Positions 1-10,304 are shown, counted from the first letter of the stretch. The stretch: 64,000 nucleotides of DNA from Nemertoderma westbladi (GCA_032718475.1 JAUCBJ010008077.1:62001-126000), one strand, 5' to 3'. Notes: generated from the sequence alone by a model not told the origin. Numbers and translations are program-made.

Positions 1-57
1 TGGGATGTTATATATATGCCAAGGAATTTGACTAGGACGTGATTGATGGCTGTACTA

Positions 58-87
58 GGGGGGGGGGGGGGGGGGGGGGGGGGGGGG
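58..87. repeat. poly(G) tract, G30
   Basis: Thirty consecutive G on the plus strand. It is the first of many G or C homopolymers in the window. Gly-rich ORFs running through it are artefacts of the homopolymer. Confidence 0.95.
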
Positions 88-101
88 CGACTTACACGGG
101 G

Positions 102-560
102 ATGGACGAAGCACTGTACCAATGGGACTCATATATATCTCGGGACAAGGGTAACAAAAATACCAACAAGGACTACTCACTGCCACTTATACACCCAAAT
201 GACAGGCACGGTTGTGAACCATTTTATACCAATGTATCAGTTGATGACTGCCCACTGACACTAGAATTATTACGAATTCTATGCAACTCATCTCCAACTC
301 ACAGAATAATACAAAATTTAATAGATAACAATCCACTTTCAGCATTACTTCTAGACAACGTACATTCTGCATTACATCAAAATTGTTACAAATTAGATTC
401 AAATAAAGAAGAAATATTACAGCGGCGTGTATCTACATTACAATCTTCTGTTACAAACAGCATCACAGAAGGTGGCCATAATTCTTCCAGATTTCGATGG
501 AATTTTAACAAGACAAGAAATTGGGGTATCACGTGTGAGGTATGTAGAAATATACTGTAG
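102..560 (+). CDS. hypothetical ORF after the poly(G) tract
   Basis: About 152 codons from the first ATG after the poly(G) run (MDEALYQWDS) to a TAG at 558-560. I recognise no family. The middle is leucine- and asparagine-rich without signal peptide, membrane segment or zinc motif, and the end holds a few cysteines. No splice pattern or neighbouring coding segment supports it, so it may be chance or an exon fragment with no visible partner. Confidence 0.2.
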   Translation: MDEALYQWDSYISRDKGNKNTNKDYSLPLIHPNDRHGCEPFYTNVSVDDCPLTLELLRILCNSSPTHRIIQNLIDNNPLSALLLDNVHSALHQNCYKLDSNKEEILQRRVSTLQSSVTNSITEGGHNSSRFRWNFNKTRNWGITCEVCRNIL

Positions 561-620
561 GGACGGCAGCAGACGATTTACAGGGGATATATATTGGAAT
601 TGGGGAGTCACAAAATGACG

Positions 621-660
621 TACAGTCCAGCTCACCAACAGAGTGCCATCGGATCCGATC
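621..660 (+). repeat. left terminal inverted repeat, 40 bp
   Basis: Starts TACAGTCCAGCTCACCAACA and ends with two overlapping GGATCCGATC-type words. It is the perfect reverse complement of 4717-4756. Confidence 0.9.
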
Positions 661-729
661 GGATCCAACACACTCCGACAGCTTCAAACAAGCACAATGC
701 TAACCTACGGAGAATTAGTACTGTTTGAT

Positions 730-925
730 TCTGTTGGAGAAAATATTTCCAACAAGTTTTGTCTGTTGGAGCCCATCTGAATCTGTCTGAAATCCGTCTG
801 AAAGTGTTTGAAATTTCTGTTGGATGTTGTTGGAAGCTATCTGAAGCTGTCTGAAGCTGTTTGAAATTGTCTGAAACTGTTGGAAGTTGTCTGAAGATGT
901 TTGACGCCATCGGAATTTGTTGGAA
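730..925 (+). repeat. degenerate 12-13 bp minisatellite inside the left end
   Basis: Alternating words of the form TGTTGGAA, TGTCTGAA and TGTTTGAA make a short-period array. Bases 665-695 carry the same words in the opposite orientation, so the array flips just inside the terminal repeat. Confidence 0.8.
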
Positions 926-1017
926 TTTGCCAATGCCTTACAAAAGCATAGTAGGCATACAAAATGTCAATCACTTTAACTCTCAATTTGAAGAGATTGT
1001 GCGAGGGTGTACCATTG

Positions 1018-1335
1018 TAAATTATAAACGGAAGATAAGATTTGTTTTACTTAATTTAATCATAACAATTTTTATTTACATAATTATATCGTTAACTATA
1101 TCAATTATTAATTAACTAGCAACCATAAAGGAATATTAAATTCCTATCATATAAATTCCGATAAATTAATATAATACCACCAACAAGTTTTTAATTACAT
1201 AAAGCATGCCGATCCTAGTAGTAGTAGTAGTAATTACATAATGTGAAATGTAAATAATGCTATATAACTATATTGATTTCTTTCACGTAGGGCACTAAAT
1301 GTATACTGTAAATAAACAGATATAAACACAAACAG
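1018..1335 (+). repeat. dispersed direct repeat, copy 1
   Basis: About 310 bp, starting near ATAAACGGAAGATAAGATTT and running through the CGTAGGGCACTAAATGTA word near 1290. It is a diverged direct copy of 2186-2495. It is noncoding and AT-rich. Confidence 0.7.
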
Positions 1336-2035
1336 ATTAAGCAAACAGTATAGTAATTACAGGGAGTGAAATAAAATATTTTTGGTAAATTTTATTACTT
1401 GTGTTATTAAAAAAGCATCGAAGTAGAAAAGATTTGCATGTAATACTTCTAGCCCAACTACATATTTTCTCACGCACCTACTCCATTTGATAAAAATCTA
1501 TTCACACAATCAAAAGTTATTGTAACTTTAATGTCTACAAAGGCGTATACTCCAAAACGGAATTAATATCCAATGTTGGTTTATGTTGTTAAGCGGCTCT
1601 CTAGTTACGTAATAAATATTCAAGTACATTAAAACTATTCAACATTCTGACTCTGAGTAAGGCAGTTGAGTAAGGGAGTTCATAATTTGATTCGCAGTAA
1701 CTATGGAAGCAATATAGATATCGCTTTTATATATTATTATATAATTACGCAACTAAAAAGTACTAAAGTTAAGAATAAATTTCGTATTACATGGGAAAAA
1801 AATTGTTCAGTATTATCTCTACCCTTTATTAACCTCTAGCGCCGGGTTTCAAATCGAGAAGAATGAATTTTGATTGCTTCGAAAGTCTCCTTATCTTCAC
1901 AAGGGAGGGAGGACGCAGGGACGGGGTCCATCCAACATGGTGATATTGTGCCACATAAGAGGGGGGAGGGACAAAACGCGGCATGTTACACCTGAATGTT
2001 ATAATAATTCACACATGTACGTACACTATATTACC

Positions 2036-2150
2036 TGTAGAGTAGAACAGGATACTGTCTCTCCTGCGAAAAGCGAAATATATTTATCAGTATTTTGCTG
2101 TAACTTAAATAAATTGGGCCTTTTTCGAAGAAATCCTACATCCGATCATT
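2036..2150 (+). repeat. dispersed repeat, copy 1 (partner at 3980-4115)
   Basis: Shares the blocks TACTGTCTC...CTCCTGCG and GGGCCTTTTTCGAAGAAATC with 3980-4115 in the same orientation. Function unknown; probably an old repeat internal to this region. Confidence 0.65.
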
Positions 2151-2185
2151 TTGGAGCTATCCCGCCACTGCTGCTGCCATTGTGA

Positions 2186-2495
2186 AGTAAAAACGGAAGC
2201 TAAGATTTGTTTCATTTAATTTAATCATAACAATTTTTATTTACATAATTATATATTTTATTATATGAATTAACTTGCATGCATAAACGAATAACCTATA
2301 ATATAAATTCCTATAAATGGATATAATAACACTAACCGGAACACGATTTTAATTACGTATAGAGTTGGATCATCCTTAGTCCTGTTTAATTACTTATAAT
2401 TTATTTAATGCTATATAAATATATTAATTACTTTGACGTAGGGGTGTAGGGCACTAAATGTACTGTACATAAACAAATATAAATACCACCAGATA
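2186..2495 (+). repeat. dispersed direct repeat, copy 2
   Basis: Diverged direct copy of 1018-1335 with the same order of blocks, about 1.17 kb downstream. It follows the first copy of the GGGCCTTTTTCGAAG repeat directly. Confidence 0.7.
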
Positions 2496-2690
2496 TAGGC
2501 CTACTACAGTACAAATGTAAATATGTAAATAGAGCCAATAAACTAAACAAGTACCATATACTAAGTTGAGCCTAATTTAAGTCTAATTTATTTACTTATT
2601 TATGACGAGTGTAGGGCCTATAATGCTTGCTTATTTCTTACGCGATTCGAATGGCATAGTTCCATCACATTAACTCGCTTGTTATTATTA

Positions 2691-3652
2691 TTATTTTGTA
2701 GCTTTACGGCTTAACAGAGTGTTGGCATTATTTTGTATGCTACTCCAATTTATTTTTATGTCTTCCCCCGATTTTGGCTTACGTAACTCAAAAGTTACTT
2801 TCTTAGCCCACTTCACTCGGTTGCCATCTAATTTTGATTTATTAGAAGATTTGCCAAGGGTAACATTACCGCTTAGTTCCTCAGCGCTAAAAACTAATTG
2901 GAGCAGTTTAAAAAATAATTTGCTCCTAGTGTCTACTTCTGGTTGCATATTTACGGACTTTAGATCGTTCAATGTAATATTATACGACTCCATGGGGATG
3001 TCTGAGAGCTCGGGAAATACTTCAGGTGTCATTTCATTAATAACTACTGGACCTGGACTTACGGCACTCTCACAATTATTGTGCTCATTAGCAATCGAAG
3101 GGCTATTACGAGTAGTGCTGCTACCTGTAACTTGTTTTTCAATCCTACTACTTTGTACAAGTTCTAATAATAAAGTATGCTGTAACTGAATGTTGCTGTT
3201 TAGAGTATTAATGGCATTTGTCATGTTCATCATAATGTCATAAAGTTGGCTGGGTCCACCAAAACCGATTGTTGGTATAAGGTTGTTTGGGTTCGCAGTT
3301 GAATTAGCAGCCTGGTAAAGAAATGGATTGCCTCGCATTTGGTTTGGTGAAACAACATCTGGTGTAGCTGGGGGGCCGGCTACTCTCGGTTGTGTAGCAA
3401 CGTAGTTGGACGCTGGAGGGTCGGCTTGACTTGGTTGCGTAGCAACGTAGTTTGGCACTGGGGAGCCGGCTAGACTCGGTTGCGTAGCAACGTAGTTGGG
3501 CACTGAGGTGCCGGCTACACTCGGTTGCCTAGCAACGTAGTTTGAAGCTGGGGGGACGGCTACACTTGGTTGCGGAGCAACGTAGTTGGACGCTGGAGGG
3601 TCGGCTTGACTTGGTTGCGTAGCAACGTAGTTGGGCACTGGGGTGTCGGATA
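2691..3652 (-). CDS. BEN-domain-like protein with six 15-residue N-terminal repeats
   Basis: The frame opens after a TAA at about 3660 without an ATG (first usable codon GTG at 3638), so a 5' exon or start may be missing. The N-terminus is six tandem 15-residue units of the type NYVATQPSQADPPAS (45 bp each). A Pro/Asn-rich linker and a short leucine/methionine-rich helix follow. The last ~90 residues have the pattern of a BEN domain: a helix KLFFKLLQLVFSAEEL, then GNVTLGKSSNKSKLDGNRV. BEN domains are DNA- or protein-binding modules of chromatin factors and some viral and transposon proteins. Here it would be a nuclear DNA-binding protein, if expressed. It is the only long ORF between the 40-bp inverted repeats. 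Assignment rests on pattern recognition; a host gene fragment is possible. Confidence 0.45.
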
Positions 3653-3979
3653 CACTCGGTTAAACTGGACGCTAGTGTCCTTGCATGATTTCACGTGACA
3701 ACCATAATTTAATGTAATCAATGTATATCCGCCATTGGCATTGCCCTACTGTTGTGATGAAAAAGGTAGACCTAATCACGCCAAATACTAATTAAAATAA
3801 TGTCTTAAAAACTAAATTGTATTCATTCATACATAGGCTATGTAGCCAAATAAAGCAGAGCGCACAATTACATAGTAATTGACGAAACAAAAACAAAACT
3901 AGAACAGAGCAACTTGTAGATACATAATAAACCACATAGATTTAGAAATAAGCACAAAGCTAATAAGTGTACACGATAT

Positions 3980-4115
3980 TAACTGTAGAGGAGGGTACTG
4001 TCTCCTCTCCTGCGCAACTCAAAATCTAATCATGAGTATTTTTTTACTGTAACTCGTAACTCAAACAAAATGGGCCTTTTTCGAAGAAATCCTACATGGG
4101 CACATTTTGGTCTTT
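3980..4115 (+). repeat. dispersed repeat, copy 2 (partner at 2036-2150)
   Basis: Same blocks as 2036-2150 in the same orientation, including GGGCCTTTTTCGAAGAAATC. Nothing coding is seen between 3660 and 4580. Confidence 0.65.
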
Positions 4116-4584
4116 GGAGTTAACCGGGCTAGATAGAAGGCTTGGCTCATTGGAAGTGTATTTCGGTAAAGCTCTATAGTATGGCTCTGTTTAAAGCATA
4201 CCCCGGAGAAGATGACAGACATTAGCATGGGAACACGAACACACCATATTATCCATCCCCTATTCATATCAATGGTAGCCAGCTTGTCTTTCCCCCACTG
4301 GGGGTAGACCATTGGCTAGCTTTATGCTATTGTGTTATACAGAGACAGCGGCAGGATAAAGAGAAATACCGACCTCGCTAATAATGGGCTGGTCCCACAG
4401 GTCAGTTAAAGGTAGGTGGTACAGTAGGTACTACAGTTTGCATGTTCAAGGGCGCCAGTCCCTATTCGCTAGCCCAGTCTGCCATGGAATTCATGTAATA
4501 CATTCAGACGCTTTGACTCTTATAGTATCCTAGCGTACAGGAAGTTGTGAGTTCAGTGTGGTTAGGGTGGGTGGAGTGATTGAC

Positions 4585-4700
4585 AGGTTGTTGGAAGTTG
4601 TCTGATTCTGTTTGAATCTATCTGAAATTGTTTGAAGCTGTCTGAATCTGTTGGAAGTTGTCGGACTGTTGGAGTTTGTTGGAAAGTGTTTGAAGCTGTT
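4585..4700 (+). repeat. degenerate minisatellite inside the right end
   Basis: Same TGTTGGAA / TGTCTGAA / TGTTTGAA words as at 730-925, on the same strand, running into the right terminal inverted repeat. Confidence 0.8.
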
Positions 4701-4716
4701 GGATCCGATCGGTTCA

Positions 4717-4756
4717 GATCGGATCCGATGGCACTCTGTTGGTGAGCTGGACTGTA
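4717..4756 (-). repeat. right terminal inverted repeat, 40 bp
   Basis: Perfect reverse complement of 621-660. It is followed by GTTGTTCAAAATG; only the TA itself is shared between the flanks as a possible target duplication. Confidence 0.9.
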
Positions 4757-5233
4757 GTTGTTCAAAATGAAACTTATTACCTTCAGTGTATCAGTAACTT
4801 GCAAGGTCTCATATTTAAATGGGGCGAAACATTTTCATTCCAGGACACAGTGGGAACAAAATATTTAAACAATAATATACAGCGATCCAATATCTTTACT
4901 CACTTTTCATTTCTCATTTTATCGAAAAAAACACAACATCAAAACTTAATAACAAAGCATAAACAAATGTCACAATATGCCGGACAAAATATTCTAAAAT
5001 GTTGTTTCCACCCTCAGTTTCACCTCATCCATCAGCACTTAGTGAGTCATTCAATGTGCTGGAAAATAGACTGCACCTCCTGTACCACAAGATAGAGATG
5101 TCTGTGGGGTCTACCGTACGAACATTGTGATGTCGGACTCTGCTACCAGCACGGATCTGCCACCATAAATAACGGAACGGAAACCTTTGTTGGAAATCCT
5201 CCAACATATTCCCCTCCTGACTCGAATCCCAAA

Positions 5234-5551
5234 ATGGAAGTTGATGAGATCAACGATGAGGAAATTGTAGTGGACCCACTGGATCAATTCGGGGATCCTG
5301 AGGAAGACCTCGAAGTGGATTTGGAGTATGTGGCGCAACACCTCAGAGTTGTTGGTACCCACGCACTGCATGATGACATATCCATGTTGTATTCCAGTCA
5401 GAATGTCCTTGTGTATGATGTAGCCATAACCACCCGGGTGCACATCCTACTCAATGAATATCAGGGTATTTTACGTAGGAAATACGCCACACACAAACAC
5501 GCCAATTTCAACCGCCTACTGAGTCAGTCACATTACTTCACTAAGTGCTGA
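5234..5551 (+). CDS. hypothetical acidic ORF next to the Ty3/gypsy insertion
   Basis: From MEVDEINDEEIVVDP to a TGA at 5549-5551, 105 codons; the frame is open for about 40 further codons upstream (with NPPTYSPPDSNP). The start is acidic and the end basic with several His/Asn. It resembles a real protein more than a random frame, but I do not recognise it. It ends 30 bp before the left LTR of the gypsy element and could be a fragment of an older mobile element or a host exon. Confidence 0.25.
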   Translation: MEVDEINDEEIVVDPLDQFGDPEEDLEVDLEYVAQHLRVVGTHALHDDISMLYSSQNVLVYDVAITTRVHILLNEYQGILRRKYATHKHANFNRLLSQSHYFTKC

Positions 5552-5580
5552 TGTAAGTGTCCCATTGCTATTTCCCGAGG

Positions 5581-5771
5581 TGTAGTGATATATATTTAGA
5601 TAAATATAGCCCAATCTAGGTCGTGAAGAAAGGAAGTACTGTAGCAAGTATGTAGGAAGTAGCAGTGTAGTAAGAATTTATTGGTATTACAGTATTATAT
5701 AAAGAACTATTGATTATAAGATCTCATTATATTCTTATTAACTACCAACAACGGGATTGGGGAAGATTACA
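5581..5771 (+). repeat. left LTR of the gypsy element (191 bp)
   Basis: Begins TGTAGTGATATATATTTAGA and ends GGAAGATTACA, so it has TG...CA ends. It carries about 23 bp after TAGATAAA that the right LTR lacks. A TATATAAAG motif near 5697 could be a TATA box (inference). Confidence 0.93.
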
Positions 5772-5773
5772 AA

Positions 5774-5788
5774 TGGTGACCCAGACGA
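5774..5788 (+). promoter_or_regulatory. primer-binding site
   Basis: TGGTGACCCAGACGA lies two bases after the left LTR. It starts with TGG, the complement of a tRNA CCA end. I cannot name the tRNA without a search. Confidence 0.7.
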
Positions 5789-5961
5789 GATCGTAAATGC
5801 AGAATCGTGAATGTCAGACTTACATTAACATCATTACAGAATTCAAGCTATCTACGTTTAGGATACCCGGTACAGAGAGTACCGGTACTGTAATCCAGGT
5901 ACACTTCATGAAGTAGTAGGACTACCTGACTACCATTCAGCCACGCGTAAATTCAATCACG

Positions 5962-6532
5962 ATGCCGGTAGATATTCATAGTTTAAATAAGAAAACTCTT
6001 GAACTCATTTTAGAAGTTCTCTACCAAAATGACCCCAATTTCACTATGCCAGCAACAAAGGCAGAAATCGAGACACAGTTGAGGGGCGAAAATCAAAACG
6101 CCGTACAGTTGGCCTATAACCACCTTCAACATACGCAACTAGCGGGTGCTGTTATGGGAAACTTTCCTTTGACTACAAACGAAACGCGAGTTCCACAAAC
6201 AATTAAACTCCCGGTGTTTTACGAGAAGGATATGCTAGTTTGGTTCGAACAAATAGAACAAATCTTAGAAGGTTCTCTGGAGACCGTTATGAAGAACAGT
6301 TTACTTCGCGTTCTCCCGACAAACGTGATATTCGACAGTGGAGCAAATGTGACTGATACATCCCACATCATAAAAAATTTGGTAATTAATTACGCGGATG
6401 ACAGCGGATAATAGACGATTAAAGAAACTATTAAAGGATCAACAGTTGGGCGATAGAAAGCCGTCTGTTGCTCTTAGACAACTAGAGCGGTTGGCGCCTA
6501 ATAACGAAAACTTAGTACGTCTACGATTTCTG
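5962..6532 (+). pseudogene. gag: gypsy gag, capsid part (broken)
   Basis: ATG at 5962 opens 149 codons (MPVDIHSLNKKTLELILEVL...). The pattern KLPVFYEKDMLVWFEQIEQ is typical of Ty3/gypsy capsids (proline, then a W/F-x-E block). A frameshift lies near 6398-6411: capsid sequence continues in another frame as DNRRLKKLLKDQQLGDRKPS and RLAPNNENL, the conserved capsid helix region. Past about 6532 the sequence no longer continues the protein on this strand, because the next ~460 bp are inverted. The product would be the structural shell protein of the retrotransposon. Confidence 0.7.
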
Positions 6533-6989
6533 TTTCGGTTGTCGGGCCAAAACGGAGATTTCCCACTTCTACTGCGATTCCGATCTCGTCCTTCGCGTGA
6601 AAACGAACGTGAACGATTGTATTGAGGCTTGATACTTGCTTGTAAAGCATTAACAGACACAGTTAATTATAATATTTGGTCTGCGATCGCTCTTTCCCAG
6701 TCGTGTTTTACTGGACTTTCCGGCATTTTATCAACACTACCGGAAGTGGAGACTTGGTTAACCGAATTCCATGGTGTAGATCCACTCATTTGTTCCATCG
6801 ATCCGCAATTTCCGCGATTTTGTCATTGGGTATACCATCGACAGAAACCAAGGCTAAACGTACCGGCTCCAGAAGTATTTCCAGAAATCGTAGACGTTCT
6901 AAGTTTTCGTTATTAGGTGCCAACCGCTCTAGTTGCCTAAGAGCAACGGACGGCTTTCTATTGCCCAAGTGTTGATCCTTTAATAGTTT
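6424..6989. repeat. inverted duplication inside gag (arms 6424-6532 and 6882-6989)
   Basis: The left arm (about 108 bp) is matched in reverse complement by the right arm with roughly a dozen differences. Both arms encode the capsid stretch with RLAPNNENL. The minus strand from 6989 down to 6533 reads capsid (ending DGIPNDKIAEIADRW), then an Arg/Ser-rich linker (SRSFSREGRDRNRSRS) in natural gag order. The zinc motif follows on the plus strand at about 7020. The simplest reading is that this gag segment is inverted and the left arm is a partial second copy. Confidence 0.75.
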
Positions 6990-7000
6990 GTAATCTAGAT

Positions 7001-7134
7001 ATGGATCGTTTGACCCCGAGGGACGATTCTGTTGGTTCCATTGGCGATTTGGAAGAGTCTAGGAAGTGCGGTGATCCCTCTAAGTGTTCTTGGGATAAAC
7101 CGGATAATTCAAACAACCAGCAGTCGGGAAACTA
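7001..7134 (+). pseudogene. gag: gypsy gag nucleocapsid zinc motif (frameshifted)
   Basis: One frame reads GRFCWFHWRFGRV and the next frame reads RKCGDPSKCSWDKP. Together they match the C-W-x-H ... F-G-x-x-A/S-x-K-C ... C-x-W motif at the end of gag in many animal Ty3/gypsy elements. One base is out of register at about 7066. It should bind RNA in the particle. Confidence 0.6.
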
Positions 7135-7140
7135 AAAAAC

Positions 7141-7494
7141 TCCAACGGCAAGGCGGTTGACGGTGGAGTAAACTCGTTATATATAACCGTCGTACCAGTA
7201 GGAGAATGTTTAGCTGATAGTGGTAGCGAGGCAAGTTGTTTACCTCTAAGTTATGCTTCCACAAATATGAAAAAAATTCCCCCATATTTAAATTTAAAAG
7301 CGGCTAACAAAACTGAAATTAATAGTTTGGGAATTAGAAAAATTTATTTTAAAATTCCAGAATTAAATAATAGTGAATATTCCTGGGAATTTTATGTGTG
7401 CGATGTATCACAGCCAATTTTAGGAGCTGATCTTTTAAAACACAATCAACTTTTGGTGGATTGTGTAAATGATAGAATATTTCCATTATCCTGA
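7141..7494 (+). CDS. gypsy aspartic protease domain
   Basis: The frame runs from about 7105 through 7494 (TGA). The catalytic motif is LADSGSEASCLP at about 7210-7245 (D-S-G instead of D-T-G), and the conserved ILGADLL near 7419-7440 is the usual second motif. It cleaves the gag-pol polyprotein. It lies 3' of the gag zinc motif and about 100 bp before the RT frame. The stop at 7492-7494 separates it from RT, which sits in the same frame class but restarts later. Confidence 0.75.
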   Translation, partial: SNGKAVDGGVNSLYITVVPVGECLADSGSEASCLPLSYASTNMKKIPPYLNLKAANKTEINSLGIRKIYFKIPELNNSEYSWEFYVCDVSQPILGADLLKHNQLLVDCVNDRIFPLS

Positions 7495-7596
7495 GTTAAA
7501 GCACCGCCTGGAAAATGTAATGCAAACCACAATAAGAAAACAAACAAACATACTAATCCTGAACCATCTGTACAGAGGATTACTGTAGAAAATCCT

Positions 7597-9309
7597 GTGT
7601 ACTACAATAAAGTTTTGGACATATTAAATAATTACCCCGAATTATTTACCCCAATTGACGTGAAAGAACCTGTAAAACATAATATTGAGCATAATATTTT
7701 GACCAAAGGACCCCCAGCTTATTCTAAACCTCGTCGTTTATTTGGTTCACGTTTAGATATAGCCAAAGAAACTTTTAAAAAATGTGAAGAACAAGGTGTG
7801 TGTTACCATGGAGAGTCTGAATATGCAACTCCCCTTCATATGGCTCCCCAACCAAATTCGACGAGTACACCATGGAGAGCCTGTGGTGATTTTCTTTGTT
7901 TAAATGCACAAACTATTCCTGACCAATATCCGATGCCCAATTTAAATGATTTGACAAGTAATTTACATGGATGTACAATATTTTCAAAATTAGATTTGAC
8001 AGCTGCCTATACGCAAATTCCAATTGCAAAGGTTGACCAACCAAAAGCAGCAGTTGTAACTCCTTTTGGCTTATTTATTTTCAAAAGAATGCCTTATGGT
8101 TTACGGAATGCTTCAAAAACTTTTCAAAGACTGATGGATTCTGTGTTACAGGATACACCATATACATGGGTTTACCTTGATGATGTCCTAGTTTCAAGTA
8201 AATCGTGTGAAGAACATCTAAAACATTTAAAGAGCGTTCTCAGTAAATTAGCTGAATTCGGCCTGAAATTAAAGCCTGAAAAGTGCAAATTTTTCTGTAC
8301 AGGTATAAAATTTGTTGGTGTCTGGATTTCGGCTGATGGAATAAAACCACTTCCAGAACAAATAGACGCAATTTCTAAATTTGAAAGACCAGTTACCACA
8401 AAGTCATTGAAAAGGTTCCTCGGAATGTGTGGATTTTACCACAAATTTGTTCCACATTTTTCAGGCACTGCTACTCCATTAACTGATATGACTAGAGTAA
8501 AAGGTAAAAATAACACAAAACTGGAATGGACAGAAAAATCTATAGACGCATTCAATAAATTGAAAGACGTATTACGAAATTCTGTTACTTTAGCTTTTCC
8601 ACGATCAAACACTAAGTTGGAGTTGGCAACTGATGCATCCGATGCAGCAGCAGGTGCTGTGTTGCATCAGGTTGCGGTTAATAATGTCAAGGAACCAGTA
8701 GCATTCTTTTCAGCTAAATTTACGGCTACTGAATCTCGAAAATCGACTTTCGATCGCGAGTTATTATCTGTCTATATGGCTTTGAAACATTTTAAATGGT
8801 TAATGGGAACAGATTTTGAAATTAAAACCGATCATAAATCATTGGTATATGCATTAAATATGAAAAATCCTACACCTCAGCAGGCGAGATGGTTATCATA
8901 CATTTCGGAATTCGATTGTAATATTTCTCATGTATCTGGTAGTTTAAACTTTGTGGCCGATGCATTATCCAAAAGTACAGCTGCTGTAACTGTAGAGTTT
9001 GATAAAACACTGGCTGAAAGTCAGGCAAGAGATACGGATCTAATAAAGTATTTACAAAAAACTTCTTTACCAACGATGGAATTTCGAATTGGAGATTTCA
9101 GTATATGGTGTGATGCCAGAAATAAATACTTACGGCCATATGTTCCAACTACAATGAGATATCAAATCTTTAAACAACTCCATGAATTGGCTCATACTGG
9201 TAATAACGCTACTCTTAAATTGATATCGGATAAATATATTTGGCCTGGAATCAGGAAGGATGTGCAAAAATGTGTAAAGAATGCCTACGTTGCCAGCAGT
9301 GCAAAGTAA
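7597..9309 (+). CDS. pol: gypsy reverse transcriptase and RNase H
   Basis: The 570-codon frame begins with a spacer containing YPELFTPIDVKEPVKHNIE, followed by the RT core. Motifs in order: FSKLDLTAAYTQIPI (first catalytic Asp, ~residue 130), PFGLFIFKRMPYGLRNA, and YLDDVLV (catalytic Asp pair, ~residue 195). RNase H then shows ELATDASDAAAGAVLHQ, FDRELLSVYMALKHFKWL and KTDHKSLVYAL, with the expected D, E, D residues. The frame then enters the integrase zinc domain (HELAHTGN) but shifts at about 9278, so the last 12 residues before the stop are out of frame. It copies element RNA into DNA inside the particle. All catalytic residues are present. Confidence 0.95.
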   Translation: MYYNKVLDILNNYPELFTPIDVKEPVKHNIEHNILTKGPPAYSKPRRLFGSRLDIAKETFKKCEEQGVCYHGESEYATPLHMAPQPNSTSTPWRACGDFLCLNAQTIPDQYPMPNLNDLTSNLHGCTIFSKLDLTAAYTQIPIAKVDQPKAAVVTPFGLFIFKRMPYGLRNASKTFQRLMDSVLQDTPYTWVYLDDVLVSSKSCEEHLKHLKSVLSKLAEFGLKLKPEKCKFFCTGIKFVGVWISADGIKPLPEQIDAISKFERPVTTKSLKRFLGMCGFYHKFVPHFSGTATPLTDMTRVKGKNNTKLEWTEKSIDAFNKLKDVLRNSVTLAFPRSNTKLELATDASDAAAGAVLHQVAVNNVKEPVAFFSAKFTATESRKSTFDRELLSVYMALKHFKWLMGTDFEIKTDHKSLVYALNMKNPTPQQARWLSYISEFDCNISHVSGSLNFVADALSKSTAAVTVEFDKTLAESQARDTDLIKYLQKTSLPTMEFRIGDFSIWCDARNKYLRPYVPTTMRYQIFKQLHELAHTGNNATLKLISDKYIWPGIRKDVQKCVKNAYVASSAK

Positions 9310-10304
9310 TAAGACATACAAAAGCTCGAGTGGGAACAATTCCGACGACTGGACGTTTTCAAACAATACATATCGACATTGTTGGCCCTCTACCACCTTC
9401 CAAAGGAAATCAATATCTAGTAACAATGATAGATAGATTCACCAGATGGCCAGAAGCTGTCCCTACAAGTCGAATAGACGCAGAAATTGTAGCAAAAGTG
9501 CTAATAAATACATGGATTACTAGATTTGGAGTTCCAAGAGAATTGATCTCGGACAGGGGTACTCAGTTTGAATCTCAAGTATGGTCTGAGGTAATGAAAT
9601 TATTAGGAATACAACGTTCTAGAACAACCAGCTATCACCCACAGTGTAATGGGGCTATAGAAAGATGGCATCAAACTCTAAAGAATGCATTACGAACTCA
9701 CACGGAGAAAACTCAAAGCTGGTCGGATTCACTACCATTAATAATGTTGGGACTGAGATCTAGTTTAGCAAATGATGAGGGATACAGCCCAACACAATTA
9801 GTTTATGGTGGAACAGTAGACTTACCTCAACAATATGTCATACCAACGAACTCTGAAAGAGATATAGATAACTTTCCGAAATTCATGGAGGACCTGATGA
9901 AATCAGTGAACTCGTTTGCAATTCCAGAAAGAAAACACAATAAACCATCATATATTCCTGCTTATATGGACTCGGTGAAACAGGTGTGGCTAAGAAAGGA
10001 ACGCCGCAAGTCATCCTTAAGTGATCGTTATACCGGGCCATACAAAATACAAGAAAGAGATAATAAAACTGTGACCATTGAAATAAATGGAAAACTCCAG
10101 AAAGTATCCATAGATCATACAAAACCAGCATTTATTGCTAATCAAGACACCGAAATAAATGATTTCACAGCCAAATTACTTCCATCCAAAACTAAAAGTA
10201 ATATATTGACCAATGATAGTAATAAATTCTTGGGAAATTCATCCCAAAATATTCCTTCACAAACGAGATCTGGTCGAGTGTACAATAAAGTTAATTTTAA
10301 TTAA
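9280..10304 (+). CDS. pol: gypsy integrase (frameshifted from RT)
   Basis: It continues the polyprotein in a second frame from the cysteine pair of the HHCC zinc site (CKECLRCQQCK). The catalytic core follows with IHIDIVGPLPP (D), LISDRGTQFES (D) and NGAIERWHQTLK (E), so the D,D-35-E triad is complete. A C-terminal GPY/F module ends with DRYTGPYKIQERD and SIDHTKPAFI. The His half of the zinc site is in the upstream frame (HELAHTG near 9181-9200); one base is missing or extra between 9270 and 9282. It inserts the cDNA into the genome. Confidence 0.93.

Larger units (their letters stand above)
619..4758. mobile_element. TA-flanked TIR element, about 4.1 kb, carrying a BEN-like ORF
   Basis: The outer ends are exact inverted copies (621-660 and 4717-4756, 40 of 40 bases). 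Read as TA|CAGTCCAGC at the left and GCTGGACTG|TA at the right, they have the TA target and CAGT start usual for Tc1/mariner-type elements. Inside each end lies an array of 12-13 bp degenerate repeats (TGTTGGAAGTTGTCTGAA type). No transposase is visible between the ends, so if mobile it would be non-autonomous. The only sizeable ORF inside is the BEN-like one on the minus strand. Two unrelated copies of a short MITE placed in opposite orientation could give the same picture. The terminal repeat is seen directly; the single-element reading is inferred. Confidence 0.5.

Noticed and set aside
39-258. Gly-rich ORFs crossing the first poly(G) tract
   Set aside because: Artefact of G homopolymer reading as glycine; no protein pattern before the tract.
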